Shown: positions 7,893-17,069, counted from the first letter of the stretch. The stretch is 64,000 nt of DNA from Nocardioides marmorisolisilvae (GCF_003725775.1 NZ_RJSG01000006.1:124001-188000); one strand, 5' to 3'. The notes: a model not told the origin generated them from the sequence alone. Program-made: numbers and translations.

Positions 7893-9317
7893 ATGAGCAT
7901 GACCGAGTCCGCCGGCATCGGCGAGACCGCCTTCGGCGGCGGTTTCCCCGACGACGGGGCCGGCGCGGTCTTCGGTGGTGAGCACGGCAACCAGGAGCAC
8001 TGGGCCGGGCGGATGCCCCCGCAGGACGTCGACGCCGAGCAGAGCGTGCTCGGCTCGATGCTCATCTCCAAGGACGCGATCGCCGACGTGACCGAGACGG
8101 TCAAGGGCCACGACTTCTACCGGCCGGCCCACGAGACGATCTTCGACGCGATCCTCGACCTCTACGGCAAGGGCGAGCCGGCCGACCCGGTGACCGTCGC
8201 GGCCGAGCTGAACCGTCGCGGCGAGCTGGTACGCATCGGGGGCGCCCCCTACCTGCACACCCTCTCGGCGAGCGTCCCGATCGCGGCGAACGCCGGCTAC
8301 TACGCCGAGATCGTGCGCGAGAAGTCGATCCTGCGCCGGCTGGTCGACGCCGGTACCAAGATCGCCCAGCTCGGGTACGCCGGCGAGGGCCAGGTCGACG
8401 ACACCGTGGACCGCGCCCAGGCCGAGATCTACGCGATCACCGAGAAGCGGACCTCCGAGGACTACGTCCCGCTGAACGCGATCATGGAGAACACCCTCGA
8501 CGAGATCGAGGCCATCTCCAACCACGACGGGTCCCTGCGCGGGGTGCCGACCGGGCTCGCGGACCTCGACGAGCTCACCAACGGTCTTCAGGCCGGCCAG
8601 ATGATCATCGTCGCCGGTCGTCCCGGTAGCGGTAAGTCCACGCTCGGCTTGGACTTCTGCCGCGCCGCCTCGATCGCCAACGGCATGACCAGCGTCATTT
8701 TCAGCCTGGAGATGGGGCGTTCGGAGATCGCGATGCGGATGCTCAGCGCCGAGGCGCGGGTGCCGCTCGGTCACATCCGCAACGGCGGCATGAACGACGA
8801 CGACTGGGGCAAGCTCGCCCGCAAGATGGCCGAGGTCTCCAGCGCCCCGTTGTTCATCGACGACAGCCCCAACATGACGATGATGGAGATCCGGGCGAAG
8901 GCCCGGCGCCTCAAGCAGCGCCACGACCTGAAGCTGATCGTCATCGACTACATCCAGCTGATGAGCTCGGGTCGCAAGGTCGAGTCCCGCCAGGTCGAGG
9001 TCTCGGAGTTCTCCCGTCAGATCAAGCTGCTCGCCAAGGAGCTCGAGGTCCCGATCGTGGCGCTGGCCCAGCTGAACCGTGGTTCGGAGCAGCGCGCGGA
9101 CAAGAAGCCGATGGTCTCCGACCTGCGTGAGTCCGGCTCGCTCGAGCAGGACGCCGACATCGTCATGCTCGTGCACCGCGAGGACATGTACGAGAAGGAG
9201 TCACCGCGCGCCGGCGAGGCCGACATCATCGTCGGCAAGCACCGCAACGGCCCGACCCGCGACGTGACCGCACTCTTCCAGGGCCACTACTCGCGCTTCG
9301 TCGACATCTCGCACTAA
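7893..9317 (+). CDS. dnaB: Replicative DNA helicase DnaB, intein-free
   Basis: 474 aa. The N-terminal collar domain (MPPQDVDAEQSVLGSMLISKDAI, from about residue 40) is followed by a RecA-like motor with Walker A GRPGSGKST (Lys248), Walker B LIVIDYIQLM near 353, and DLRESGSLEQDADIVMLVHRE near 410. It unwinds DNA at the replication fork as a hexamer. The first 40 residues are an unusual Gly/Asp-rich extension. The ATG follows AGAGGGGG; a second in-frame ATG lies two codons later. No intein is present, unlike several mycobacterial dnaB genes. Confidence 0.97.
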   Translation: MSMTESAGIGETAFGGGFPDDGAGAVFGGEHGNQEHWAGRMPPQDVDAEQSVLGSMLISKDAIADVTETVKGHDFYRPAHETIFDAILDLYGKGEPADPVTVAAELNRRGELVRIGGAPYLHTLSASVPIAANAGYYAEIVREKSILRRLVDAGTKIAQLGYAGEGQVDDTVDRAQAEIYAITEKRTSEDYVPLNAIMENTLDEIEAISNHDGSLRGVPTGLADLDELTNGLQAGQMIIVAGRPGSGKSTLGLDFCRAASIANGMTSVIFSLEMGRSEIAMRMLSAEARVPLGHIRNGGMNDDDWGKLARKMAEVSSAPLFIDDSPNMTMMEIRAKARRLKQRHDLKLIVIDYIQLMSSGRKVESRQVEVSEFSRQIKLLAKELEVPIVALAQLNRGSEQRADKKPMVSDLRESGSLEQDADIVMLVHREDMYEKESPRAGEADIIVGKHRNGPTRDVTALFQGHYSRFVDISH

Positions 9318-9321
9318 CGGG

Positions 9322-9525
9322 TTAGTCGCCGGCGAGGCTCCCGGCCGGGCGTGCGCCCGGGAGAAGGTCGATGACCGAGGCCAAGTAGTCGATCGGGTCC
9401 GACGCATCGGCATCCCAGATCGGGATCGGGGCACCGTCCGGTGCCTTGAGCGAGTCCGGCAGCGCGGCCTCACGGTCCGGCTCGCGCGCGTGCCGACGCT
9501 CCGCGCGCCTGGTGGCGTAGTTCAT
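9322..9525 (-). CDS. Small uncharacterised protein
   Basis: 67 aa starting MNYATRRAERRHAREPDREAA and ending DLLPGARPAGSLAGD. It has a basic N-terminus and an acidic middle (PIPIWDADASDPIDYLASVIDLL), with no membrane segment. A strong Shine-Dalgarno GGAGG lies 4 nt before the ATG, which is the main evidence that it is translated. It is convergent with dnaB, only 4 nt between stop codons. No family recognised. Confidence 0.6.
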   Translation of the reverse strand: MNYATRRAERRHAREPDREAALPDSLKAPDGAPIPIWDADASDPIDYLASVIDLLPGARPAGSLAGD

Positions 9526-9602
9526 GGGTCCTCCGCATTGCCCGAGTTGAGGAGAGCTGGTGAGGGATACCCACCCGAGCCGCGAATCATGCCATTCCGC
9601 CC

Positions 9603-9608
9603 TACGCT
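9603..9608 (+). promoter_or_regulatory. -10 element TACGCT for the NTF2-like gene
   Basis: TACGCT is followed by 7 nt and the ATG, indicating a leaderless transcript. Confidence 0.5.
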
Positions 9609-9615
9609 CGTTTCC

Positions 9616-10062
9616 ATGACCTCCCCTGACGACGCCGTCCGCTGGCTGGCGACCGACGAACCGCACCCGGCTCGGCAGGCGCAGCGCAACGCCCTGGCGA
9701 CGGCCTGCGCCGGCGACAAGGAGGGCTGGCTGGCGCTGTGGGCCGAGGACTGCGAGATCTTCGACCCCGTCGGCCCCTCGATCTTCGACGCGGAGGGGCA
9801 CGGCCACCACGGACTTGCGGGCATCGAGCACTTCTGGGACGTGGCGATCGCCCCGGTCGAGCAGTTCGAGGTGGAGATCCATTCCTCCTTCGCGTGCGGG
9901 GACTCCTCGGCGCAGGAGGGCACCTTCCGGACCTGGTTCGCCGACGGCTCGGGCGCAGAGATCGACCTGGTCACCGTCTACCGCGTGGACGCCGACGGAC
10001 TGATCACCTCGATGCGCGCGTACTGGGAGCTGGACAAGGTCCGGACTACTACCAGGGTCTGA
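9616..10062 (+). CDS. NTF2/SnoaL-like protein
   Basis: 148 aa. A single SnoaL-like fold is suggested by NALATACAGDKEGWLALWAEDCEIFDPVGPS at residues about 24-54, AGIEHFWDVAIAPVEQFE in the middle and the alternating strands EIDLVTVYRVDADGLITSMRAYW at the end. Members include polyketide cyclases, ketosteroid isomerases and many of unknown role. The ATG is placed by the -10 element 7 nt upstream; the frame extends further but without an initiation signal. It is a single-gene unit with no informative neighbours. Confidence 0.75.
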   Translation: MTSPDDAVRWLATDEPHPARQAQRNALATACAGDKEGWLALWAEDCEIFDPVGPSIFDAEGHGHHGLAGIEHFWDVAIAPVEQFEVEIHSSFACGDSSAQEGTFRTWFADGSGAEIDLVTVYRVDADGLITSMRAYWELDKVRTTTRV

Positions 10063-10087
10063 TTTTTTACGGTCCTGGCGCGTCTCG

Positions 10088-10093
10088 TAGTCT
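10088..10093 (+). promoter_or_regulatory. Candidate -10 (TAGTCT) for the MCE gene
   Basis: TAGTCT about 58 bp before the GTG start, giving a leader of about 50 nt that carries the purine-rich ribosome-binding site GGAGGAGGAGG. Confidence 0.45.
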
Positions 10094-10150
10094 TCATCTG
10101 CGATCCTGTCCCGCGGGAACGTATCGGGCCGAACCGGAGGAGGAGGGGAC

Positions 10151-11422
10151 GTGCTCACCACCCGCACCAAGCGGCAGCTGCTCGTCTTCGTCTTCATCAC
10201 CCTCCTGGGCATCTCCTACACCGGCGCCCGGTACGCGCGCCTGGACAAGCTGGTGTTCAACACCTCGTACACCGTCAACGCCCAGTTCCCGCAGTCCGGC
10301 GGAATCTTCACCGGCGCGGAGGTCACCTACCGGGGTGTCCGGATCGGCCAGGTCAGCGACATGGAGCTGATCAACAACGGTGTCGACGTGAAGCTGAGCA
10401 TCGACAACAAGTACGACAACATCCCGGCCGACACCTTGGCGCTGGTGGGCAACAAGTCGGCCGTCGGTGAGCAGTACGTCGAGCTCGACCCGCGCACCGA
10501 CAAGGGCCCGTACCTCAAGGACGGCTCGGTCATCGAGCCGAAGGACACCGCGATCCCGGTCTCCACCACCGAGATCCTCACGAACCTCGACCAGCTCGTC
10601 CGCTCCGTCCCCCAGGACCAGCTGCGCACCGTGGTCGACGAGCTCGGCGCCGGCTTCGAGGGCACCGGCCAGGACCTGGCCCAGATCATCGACACCTCGA
10701 ACGCGTTCATCAAGACGGCTGACGACAACTTCGACGTCACCACCGCCCTGATCCGGGACGCGAACACGGTCCTGCGCACCCAGGCCGACAAGGGCTCGGC
10801 GATCAGGAGCTTCGCCCGAGACCTGGCGCTGTTCAGCGGAACGCTCGCCGACAACGACACGTCGCTGCGTGCGCTGATCGACAACGGCTCGGCGACCGCG
10901 AACGAGCTGCGCACCTTCCTGGAGACCAACAAGGTCGACCTCGGCGGGCTCATCAACAACCTGGTCACCACGGGCAGGGTGATCAGCCACCACCTGCCCG
11001 GCATCCGGCAGATCCTGGTCGTCTACCCCTACGAGGTGGCCAGCGGGTTCACCGTGGTCGCGAAGAACCCGGACGGCTACGACGCGCGGTTCGGCTTCAT
11101 CATCAACCCGATCCCCGCGGTCTGCGAGAAGGGCTACGACCCGAACGAGCGGCGCTCGCCGACCGACGGCAGCAACAAGCCGATGGACATGGACGCCCAC
11201 TGCTCCGAGCCGGCGTCGAAGACGAACGCGCGCGGGTCCCAGAACGCCCCGCGTGCCGGCGCTCTCGAGGGCAAGGCGCCGATCGCGACGTACGACATGG
11301 CCTCGCACCGGCTGATCTGGAGCGACCAGCCCGGCGCCTCGAACGTCGTGTACGACGGCGGTGCCCAGCGGCTCTACGGCGACGACTCCTGGAAGAGCCT
11401 GCTGCTCCAGCCGGCGTACTGA
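10151..11422 (+). CDS. MCE/MlaD-domain protein (orphan)
   Basis: 423 aa. An N-terminal membrane anchor (RQLLVFVFITLLGISYTGARYA, residues about 7-28) is followed by the MCE domain (FPQSGGIFTGAEVTYRGVRIGQV, about 42-65), a long coiled helical region and a Pro-rich, low-complexity C-terminus. MCE proteins form lipid-transport tunnels, usually encoded in operons of six mce genes with two yrbE permeases. Here no yrbE or second mce lies nearby, so it may serve a distant system. The GTG follows an exceptionally strong GGAGGAGGAGG. Confidence 0.85.
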   Translation: MLTTRTKRQLLVFVFITLLGISYTGARYARLDKLVFNTSYTVNAQFPQSGGIFTGAEVTYRGVRIGQVSDMELINNGVDVKLSIDNKYDNIPADTLALVGNKSAVGEQYVELDPRTDKGPYLKDGSVIEPKDTAIPVSTTEILTNLDQLVRSVPQDQLRTVVDELGAGFEGTGQDLAQIIDTSNAFIKTADDNFDVTTALIRDANTVLRTQADKGSAIRSFARDLALFSGTLADNDTSLRALIDNGSATANELRTFLETNKVDLGGLINNLVTTGRVISHHLPGIRQILVVYPYEVASGFTVVAKNPDGYDARFGFIINPIPAVCEKGYDPNERRSPTDGSNKPMDMDAHCSEPASKTNARGSQNAPRAGALEGKAPIATYDMASHRLIWSDQPGASNVVYDGGAQRLYGDDSWKSLLLQPAY

Positions 11423-11470
11423 TCGCACTACTCCCTGGTGGTCCACCCCGTGCGCGGGTATGCATGGGAC

Positions 11471-12127
11471 ATGAGCACAGAGAAGCTGACCGGCCAGCAG
11501 ATCGCCGACCTCGACCTCGGTGGCTGGGCCAACCTCGTCGGCGGGCTGCAGACGCGGATCAGGACCGGTGACTTCGCGACCGGTCTCCAGGTCCTGAACG
11601 CGATCGGCGCGGCGGCTGAGGAGATGAACCACCACCCGGACCTCGACCTGCGCTACTCCCGGATCGACGTCCGGCTGAGCAGCCACGACGCTGGGGGTAT
11701 CACCGACCGCGACGTGGCGCTGGCCCGGCGGATCGAGGAGATCGCGACGGCGGCCGGAGCGACGCTCGACCGCACCGGACTCTCGCTCGTCGAGCTGGGT
11801 CTGGACAGTCCGGACGGCCGTGCCATCGCGCCGTTCTGGGCCGCGGTGCTCGACGTCGAGCACCTCTCGGGCGAGGGCTGGGACGACGTCGCCGACAAGA
11901 ACGGGGTGCACCCGCTGATCTGGTTCCAGTCCTCGGGTTCTGAGGAGACTCGTCAGCGCTGGCACCCGGACGTCTGGGTCGAGGCGGACCAGGTGCAGTC
12001 CCGGATCCTCGCCGCGGTCGCGGCCGGGGGTCGCCTGGTCAGCGACGAGCGCGCCCCCCGTTTCTGGGTGCTGGCCGACGCTGAGGGCAACCGGGTCTGC
12101 CTGTGCACCTGGCAGGGTCGCGACTGA
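11471..12127 (+). CDS. Pterin-4a-carbinolamine dehydratase-like / VOC fusion protein
   Basis: 218 aa with two domains. Residues about 5-95 resemble 4a-hydroxytetrahydrobiopterin dehydratase: EEMNHHPDLDLRYSRIDVRL contains the conserved HHP, followed by ITDRDVALARRIEEIA. Residues about 100-218 look like a glyoxalase/VOC domain (LVELGLDSPDGRAIAPFWAAVLD, ending DAEGNRVCLCTWQGRD). The dehydratase recycles pterin cofactor after aromatic hydroxylation; no hydroxylase is nearby. A GTG 33 nt upstream is an alternative start. Confidence 0.75.
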   Translation: MSTEKLTGQQIADLDLGGWANLVGGLQTRIRTGDFATGLQVLNAIGAAAEEMNHHPDLDLRYSRIDVRLSSHDAGGITDRDVALARRIEEIATAAGATLDRTGLSLVELGLDSPDGRAIAPFWAAVLDVEHLSGEGWDDVADKNGVHPLIWFQSSGSEETRQRWHPDVWVEADQVQSRILAAVAAGGRLVSDERAPRFWVLADAEGNRVCLCTWQGRD

Positions 12128-12139
12128 CCACCGGACCGA

Positions 12140-13255
12140 CTACCTCTTCAGGGACGCCAGCGTGATGTCGTCGCGGGCGACGTAGACGTTGATCGTGCCG
12201 GTGTTGTCGGCGGCCGCCGCGTCGGTGTACTTGAAGTAGAGCCGCTGCGTGGCCGGCGGCGTGAACCAGGCTTCGTAGGTGTGGTTCACCGCGCAGCCGC
12301 CCTCCCAGCGCAGGGCCCGGGCGAAGGTCAGGCCCTGGGTCGTCGGCAGTGGTAGCGCGTACGGACTCGGAGTGCGGTCGTTGTTCCACGGATCGATGGG
12401 AACGGTCGGGTCCGGCAGGCCGAGCAACGGCCCGCGATCGGCGAGCAGGAAACCGAGCAGGCCGGTGCGGACGCAGTTCGCGTCCGCCACGGTGTCCGCG
12501 GCCGAGCGGATGGTCCCGGTCGCGACGATGCGGTAGGTCACCCCGGCGCGGAGCAGGAACGGCGAGGGCGTCAGCGCGCCGTTGGCCGGCACGGTGAACC
12601 CGGTGACGGCGGTGTCCTGCGGGTCGAGCTCCTTGGTGCCCGGGAAGAACACCGGCTGGGAGGTCACGTTCCGCTCGCGGTACCACGACGTCTGCGCCGC
12701 AGCGCCGGCGAAGCCCAGCGAGATGTGCACGTGGTCGAGGTGGCGCAGGGTGCGCGAGCACTTCGCGCGCGAGCTGCAGGCCTCGTTGAGGTACGGCCGC
12801 GGAGCGAAGTCCCGGTACGACGCCCAGATGGTGTCGTTGTAGATGATGTACATGATCCCGAGCTGGCGGGCGAGCGCGTGCGGGTTGCCGGCCGAGTCGG
12901 TGGCGAGGGCCTTGTTGATGAAGTCGTAGGCGGCCTTCTTGGTGGCGGCGTGCGCGACGTCGGCGCCCCAGTCGAATGCGCGGCCGTCCTTGTGCTCGCT
13001 GCGCGCACCCTGGGAGCAGGCCCGCATCATGCCCATCGACCGGGTGACCGGGTAGGTGCGCAGCAGGTACTTCGCCAGGGCGACGGTTCCGGGACGCGGT
13101 CCCTTGGTGCAGGTGGTCTGGGCGTCGTACGACGAGGGGGCGTCCACGTCGGGCGAGACCCCGAGCGCGTCAGCCCGCGGAGAGGAAGAAGCCTGCAGCA
13201 TCGTGGCGAGCAGGGCGGCGGCAGCGAGGAGGGCGAGCAACGGTTTCGTGCGCAC
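12140..13255 (-). CDS. Secreted protein with M15-like peptidase domain
   Basis: 371 aa. It has a signal peptide (MRTKPLLALLAAAALLATMLQ) and, at residues about 85-190, SEHKDGRAFDWG followed later by LDHVHISL. The SxHxxGxAxD plus HxH pattern matches zinc D,D/L,D-carboxypeptidase-like domains of the M15 type, which cleave peptidoglycan peptides. The C-terminal half is a beta-rich region with paired Cys residues. The frame is open upstream, but the GTG chosen gives a proper signal peptide. A paralogous domain occurs in the gene at about 50.4-51.2 kb. Confidence 0.7.
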   Translation of the reverse strand: MRTKPLLALLAAAALLATMLQASSSPRADALGVSPDVDAPSSYDAQTTCTKGPRPGTVALAKYLLRTYPVTRSMGMMRACSQGARSEHKDGRAFDWGADVAHAATKKAAYDFINKALATDSAGNPHALARQLGIMYIIYNDTIWASYRDFAPRPYLNEACSSRAKCSRTLRHLDHVHISLGFAGAAAQTSWYRERNVTSQPVFFPGTKELDPQDTAVTGFTVPANGALTPSPFLLRAGVTYRIVATGTIRSAADTVADANCVRTGLLGFLLADRGPLLGLPDPTVPIDPWNNDRTPSPYALPLPTTQGLTFARALRWEGGCAVNHTYEAWFTPPATQRLYFKYTDAAAADNTGTINVYVARDDITLASLKR

Positions 13256-13311
13256 GGGCGTACATATCGGCCGGTTGGTGGCAGACCTGAGGACTTTGGG
13301 CCCGGGTGGGC

Positions 13312-13674
13312 TCAGCGGAAGGTCAGGTAGAGCCCGACGCACGCCGGGACGACTCCGAGCAGCAGCCAGACGCTGACCGGCCGCTTGTGGTGGATCACGC
13401 GGGCGCCGGCGATCCCGGCGATGAGCAGGATCGCGCCGATGGCGTTGAGGCCGATCCGCGCGGCCACCTTGTCGTCGTCCATGAAGATCGCGGCGATGGA
13501 GAGTCCCACTGAGAGGTGGAAGACGGTGGTCACGGCGAGCGCCGAGGTGACCCACTCCCGCACCCGGTTCAACCGCGCCTGCTCGAGGCGGCGCTCCTCC
13601 CCGGTCGGACGGGGGCGCGGGTTCGAGGGGTCGATGAGGTGCTTGGCCCGTCGTACTGGCTGCAGCTCGCTCAC
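13312..13674 (-). CDS. Small membrane protein
   Basis: 120 aa. A charged N-terminus (ELQPVRRAKHLIDPSNPRPRPTGEERRLEQARLNRVREW) is followed by three hydrophobic segments (about 42-60, 72-90, 97-117). No family recognised. The GTG is supported by TACGAT 6 nt upstream; a longer frame exists but overlaps the divergent DinB gene. Function unknown. Confidence 0.6.
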   Translation of the reverse strand: MSELQPVRRAKHLIDPSNPRPRPTGEERRLEQARLNRVREWVTSALAVTTVFHLSVGLSIAAIFMDDDKVAARIGLNAIGAILLIAGIAGARVIHHKRPVSVWLLLGVVPACVGLYLTFR

Positions 13675-13680
13675 CGTTCC

Positions 13681-13686
13681 ATCGTA
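13681..13686 (-). promoter_or_regulatory. -10 element TACGAT for the small membrane protein
   Basis: TACGAT on the minus strand with 6 nt to the GTG. Confidence 0.45.
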
Positions 13687-13735
13687 GGCAGGCCCCGAGG
13701 TGTCGCCGTGCCACCTGGGCGGTGATGATCGGCAC

Positions 13736-14287
13736 ATGGCATCCGAGCGACGTGCAGACATGTTCTTCCAACCGGGCGAGGACCCGCGCGACATCGGCGC
13801 GACCACGCTGGGCAACGAGAAGGAGACGCTGGTCGAGTACCTGCGCTACCAGCGCCTGACCCTGGAGGCGAAGTGCTCGGGCCTCGACGCCGAGCAGCTG
13901 GCGCGCCGCGCGGTGGGGCCCTCGACCCTTTCCCTGCTGGGCCTGGTCCGGCACCTGGCCGAGGTCGAGCGCGGCTGGTTCCAGCAGATCCTCGCCGGGC
14001 TCGACGTCCCGCGGATCTACCGCACCGAGGACGACCCGGACGCCGACTTCAACGGCGCGATCGGCGAGGAGGCCGTGGTGGCCGAGGCCTGGGAGCGGTT
14101 GCACGCCGAGCAGGCGTTCACGGACCGCTTCGTCGCGGGCGAGGACAACCTGGGCAAGATCACCGAGTACCACCACGGACGGATCTCGCTGCGCGAGGTG
14201 CTGGTGCACATGATCGAGGAGTACGCCCGGCACAACGGGCACGCCGACCTGCTCCGGGAGTGCATCGACGGCCGCTTGGGGGAGTGA
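13736..14287 (+). CDS. DinB/DUF664 family protein
   Basis: 183 aa. It reads as a four-helix DinB-like bundle: KETLVEYLRYQRLTLEAKCSGL, then TLSLLGLVRHLAEVERGWFQQI with the first metal His, and a C-terminal ISLREVLVHMIEEYARHNGHADLLRE with further His residues. The group includes thiol-dependent S-transferases and many proteins of unknown role; mycothiol would be the actinobacterial thiol. The ATG at MASERR is chosen over an upstream start for length. Confidence 0.85.
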   Translation: MASERRADMFFQPGEDPRDIGATTLGNEKETLVEYLRYQRLTLEAKCSGLDAEQLARRAVGPSTLSLLGLVRHLAEVERGWFQQILAGLDVPRIYRTEDDPDADFNGAIGEEAVVAEAWERLHAEQAFTDRFVAGEDNLGKITEYHHGRISLREVLVHMIEEYARHNGHADLLRECIDGRLGE

Positions 14288-14318
14288 CCTAGCCTTGTTG
14301 AACAAACGTCAATAAGAT

Positions 14319-14333
14319 GTAACTCACAGTTAC
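14319..14333. promoter_or_regulatory. Inverted repeat upstream of the BVMO-like operon
   Basis: GTAACT and AGTTAC flank CAC. The site overlaps where the -35 should lie for the TAGTCT -10 downstream, so it may be an operator for a dimeric regulator. A weaker repeat TTGTTGAACAA lies at 14295. Confidence 0.5.
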
Positions 14334-14352
14334 GAGCGGCCCTGTTCGCGGC

Positions 14353-14358
14353 TAGTCT
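14353..14358 (+). promoter_or_regulatory. Candidate -10 (TAGTCT) for the BVMO-like operon
   Basis: TAGTCT about 50 bp before the ATG. GAGGAGAA lies in the predicted leader as ribosome-binding site. Confidence 0.45.
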
Positions 14359-14407
14359 CGAAAGCGGTCCGCCCCCCGGACCGGCGAGCACGAGGAGAAC
14401 CGAGAAG

Positions 14408-15901
14408 ATGAGCACAGGCACGAGCACGGTCGACTACGACGTCCTGGTCGTCGGCGCAGGCCTCTCCGGCATCGGCGCCGGCTACCGGCTGCAGACCGAG
14501 TGCCCCGGCAAGACCTACGCGATCCTCGAGGCGCGGGAGTCGATCGGAGGCACCTGGGACCTCTTCCGCTACCCGGGCATCCGTTCGGACTCCGACATGT
14601 TCACGCTGAGCTTCCCGTTCCGGCCGTGGACCGACGAGAACTCGATCGCCGACGGTCCGTCGATCCTCTCCTACATCAAGGAGACCGCCGCCGAGTACGG
14701 CATCGACGAGCACATCCAGTTCCGCACCAAGGTGACCGGCGCGAACTGGAACTCCGACACCTCGACCTGGACCGTCAGCGTCGAGGACCGCAGCGGCGAG
14801 CGCAAGGTGAAGCGCACCATCACCTGCTCGTTCCTCTACGCCTGCTCCGGCTACTACGACTACAACCAGGGTCACGAGCCGGAGTTCCCCGGCCTCGACG
14901 ACTTCGCCGGCCTGGTGGTCAAGCCGCAGTTCTGGCCCGAGAACCTCGACTACTCCGGCAAGAAGGTCGTCATCATCGGCAGCGGCGCGACCGCGATCAC
15001 CCTGGCCCCGTCGATGGCCGAGGACGCCGCGCACGTGACCATGCTGCAGCGCTCGCCCACCTGGGTCGGCGTGGTACCCAAGCAGGACAAGGTCGCCAAC
15101 CGGCTGCGCTCGGTGCTGCCGGCCGGGATGGCCCACCAGATCATCCGCAACAAGAACGCGGCCTTCAGCATCGGCGTCTACGAGCTCAGCCAGCGCCAGC
15201 CGAAACTGATGAAGCAGATCTTCCGCAGCATGGCGATGCGGGGGATCAAGGACGAGGCCCTGGTGGCCGAGCACTTCACCCCGAGCTACAACCCCTGGGA
15301 CCAGCGGCTGTGCGCGATCCCGAACGGCGACCTGTTCAAGAAGATCCGCAACGGCCGGGTCGACGTCGTCACCGACCACATCGACACCTTCCTCCCCGAG
15401 GGCATCCGGCTGAAGAGCGGCAAGGTGCTCGAGGCCGACATCGTGGTGCCGGCCACCGGTCTGAAGATCCAGCTCTTCGGCGGTGTCCAGCCGACCGTCG
15501 ACGGGGAGGCGGTCAACCTGCACGAGAACTTCGTGTGGCAGGGCTGCATGCTCACCGGCCTGCCGAACTTCGCCCTCTGCGTCGGGTACACCAACGCCTC
15601 CTGGACGTTGCGCGGCGACCTGACCTCGCGCCTGGTCTGCAAGGTCATCAACGAGATGGACAAGGTCGGTGCGGCCACGGTGATCCCGGTGCCGGACGGC
15701 CCGCTCGAGGGACGGCCGCTGCTCGACCTGTCCTCCGGCTACATCCAGCGCGCGCTCGGCGAGCTGCCCCAGCAGGGCCACCGCGGTGCCTGGCGGGTGC
15801 GGCAGAACTACTTCATCGACGCCGCCACAACCCTTCGCCGCGACCTGCACAAGACGCTGAAGTTCAGCCCGGCCAAGGTGCCGGCCAAGGCCTCCGCGTG
15901 A
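14408..15901 (+). CDS. EthA-like flavin monooxygenase (Baeyer-Villiger type) with altered fingerprint
   Basis: 497 aa, the EthA size class. FAD motif GAGLSGIGAG (residues 16-25), then IGGTWDLFRYPGIRSDSDMFTLSF typical of EthA, and NADPH motif GSGATA near 195. EthA-type enzymes insert oxygen next to ketones to form esters, or oxidise thioamides. Oddity: the BVMO fingerprint FxGxxxHxxxW reads FAGLVVKPQFW, with Lys172 in place of the conserved His. Its stop overlaps the start of a hydrolase that could cleave an ester product. Confidence 0.9.
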   Translation: MSTGTSTVDYDVLVVGAGLSGIGAGYRLQTECPGKTYAILEARESIGGTWDLFRYPGIRSDSDMFTLSFPFRPWTDENSIADGPSILSYIKETAAEYGIDEHIQFRTKVTGANWNSDTSTWTVSVEDRSGERKVKRTITCSFLYACSGYYDYNQGHEPEFPGLDDFAGLVVKPQFWPENLDYSGKKVVIIGSGATAITLAPSMAEDAAHVTMLQRSPTWVGVVPKQDKVANRLRSVLPAGMAHQIIRNKNAAFSIGVYELSQRQPKLMKQIFRSMAMRGIKDEALVAEHFTPSYNPWDQRLCAIPNGDLFKKIRNGRVDVVTDHIDTFLPEGIRLKSGKVLEADIVVPATGLKIQLFGGVQPTVDGEAVNLHENFVWQGCMLTGLPNFALCVGYTNASWTLRGDLTSRLVCKVINEMDKVGAATVIPVPDGPLEGRPLLDLSSGYIQRALGELPQQGHRGAWRVRQNYFIDAATTLRRDLHKTLKFSPAKVPAKASA

Positions 15902-16791
15902 CGACTGGGGGGTCCGCGGAGGGAACCTCCGAGCTCGAGGTCGGCGGCGTGCCGCTGCGGGTCCGGATCAGCGGACCCGCGGACGGCGTACCGGTGCTGC
16001 TCATCCACGGCATCGCGCGCAGCCTCGAGGACTGGACCGAGGCCCAGGACCTGCTCGCTGCCTCGGGTCACCGGGTGATCAGCACCGACCTGCCCGGGTT
16101 CGGCTTCAGCCGTCGCGGCAAGGAGCGCCCGGGCCTTCCCGCGTTCGGTCGTGCGATGGCCGCCCTGCTCGAGGCGGCCGGCGTCACCCGTCCGGCCCAT
16201 GTGGTGGGCAACTCCCTCGGCGGCGGTGTCGCGATGACGCTGGCCGTCGACCACCCGGGCACGGTCGTCAGCCTGACCCTGGTCAACAGCATCGGCTTCG
16301 GCAGCGACCAGCACGTCTCGCTGGCGCCGATGGCGTACGCCGCCCTGGCCGGACTCCCGGGTCTGGAGAAGACCTTCCGCCCGAAGACGAGCGAGGCCGG
16401 CATCGCCCTGATGCAGGCCAACTTCTTCGACCCCTCCTTCGCGACGCCGGAGCGGTTGCGCGAGGCCGGGCGACTCGCCAAGCAGCGTGACTACCAAGCA
16501 ACCTTCCTCGGCACCGCCGCGACCCTGGGCGCACCGATCGTCGGCATCCGGGCCGGATGGCGGCGCGCCCTGCTCGCCCGGGTCCGGGAGAGCGGTATCC
16601 CGGTGCTGGTCATCTGGGGCGACGCCGACAAGATCCTGCCGCCCACGCACTACGAAGCGGCCCGAGCCGAGCTGCCGGACGCGCAGGGCCACCTGTTCGC
16701 GGACACCGGTCACATGCCGCAGATCGAGAAGACGGCCGAGTTCGTCGACGTGGTCACGGAGTTCATCGCCAAGCTGGAAGCGACGCGCTGA
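15898..16791 (+). CDS. Alpha/beta hydrolase
   Basis: 297 aa from a GTG overlapping the previous stop by 4 nt (GTGA), implying translational coupling. Motifs: [13 protein letters not shown] (oxyanion region, 35-47), nucleophile elbow VGNSLGGG with Ser106, the acid in [14 protein letters not shown] and the His in [10 protein letters not shown] near the end. The fold fits an esterase or lipase. Position after a Baeyer-Villiger-like enzyme suggests hydrolysis of the ester formed; this is inference. Confidence 0.85.
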   Translation: MTTGGSAEGTSELEVGGVPLRVRISGPADGVPVLLIHGIARSLEDWTEAQDLLAASGHRVISTDLPGFGFSRRGKERPGLPAFGRAMAALLEAAGVTRPAHVVGNSLGGGVAMTLAVDHPGTVVSLTLVNSIGFGSDQHVSLAPMAYAALAGLPGLEKTFRPKTSEAGIALMQANFFDPSFATPERLREAGRLAKQRDYQATFLGTAATLGAPIVGIRAGWRRALLARVRESGIPVLVIWGDADKILPPTHYEAARAELPDAQGHLFADTGHMPQIEKTAEFVDVVTEFIAKLEATR

Positions 16792-16793
16792 CG

Positions 16794-17069
16794 GTGGAGC
16801 CCCTGGTCGAGTTCGACGCCGAGGTCGTCAAGAGTCCGAAACCCGGCGGCTGGTCCTACGTCGTCTGGCCCGAGTCGGCCGCGTTCTTCGGCACCCACGG
16901 CCTGGTGAAGGTTCGCGGCACCGTCGACGGCGAGCCGTTCGAGAGCTCGTTCATGGCGCTCGGCGACGGCAACCACAAGCTCCCGGTGAAGCAGGCGATC
17001 CGGGTGCGGATCGGCAAGGATGCCGGCGACACCGTCCACGTCGTCATCCACGAGAGGATCGAGCGTTGA
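16794..17069 (+). CDS. DUF1905 domain protein
   Basis: 91 aa starting [23 protein letters not shown]. It matches the DUF1905 pattern: an F-x-A-x-V strand, [16 protein letters not shown], then [28 protein letters not shown] and a final [17 protein letters not shown] strand. These proteins form a small beta-barrel of unknown role, often fused to YdeI-type domains. GTG lies 2 nt after the hydrolase stop and the stop overlaps the crotonase start, so it is embedded in the operon. Confidence 0.75.
   Translation: MEPLVEFDAEVVKSPKPGGWSYVVWPESAAFFGTHGLVKVRGTVDGEPFESSFMALGDGNHKLPVKQAIRVRIGKDAGDTVHVVIHERIER

Noticed and set aside
13256-14305. Long N-terminal extension of the M15-like secreted protein
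   Set aside because: It would remove the signal peptide from the N-terminus and overlap two better-supported genes.
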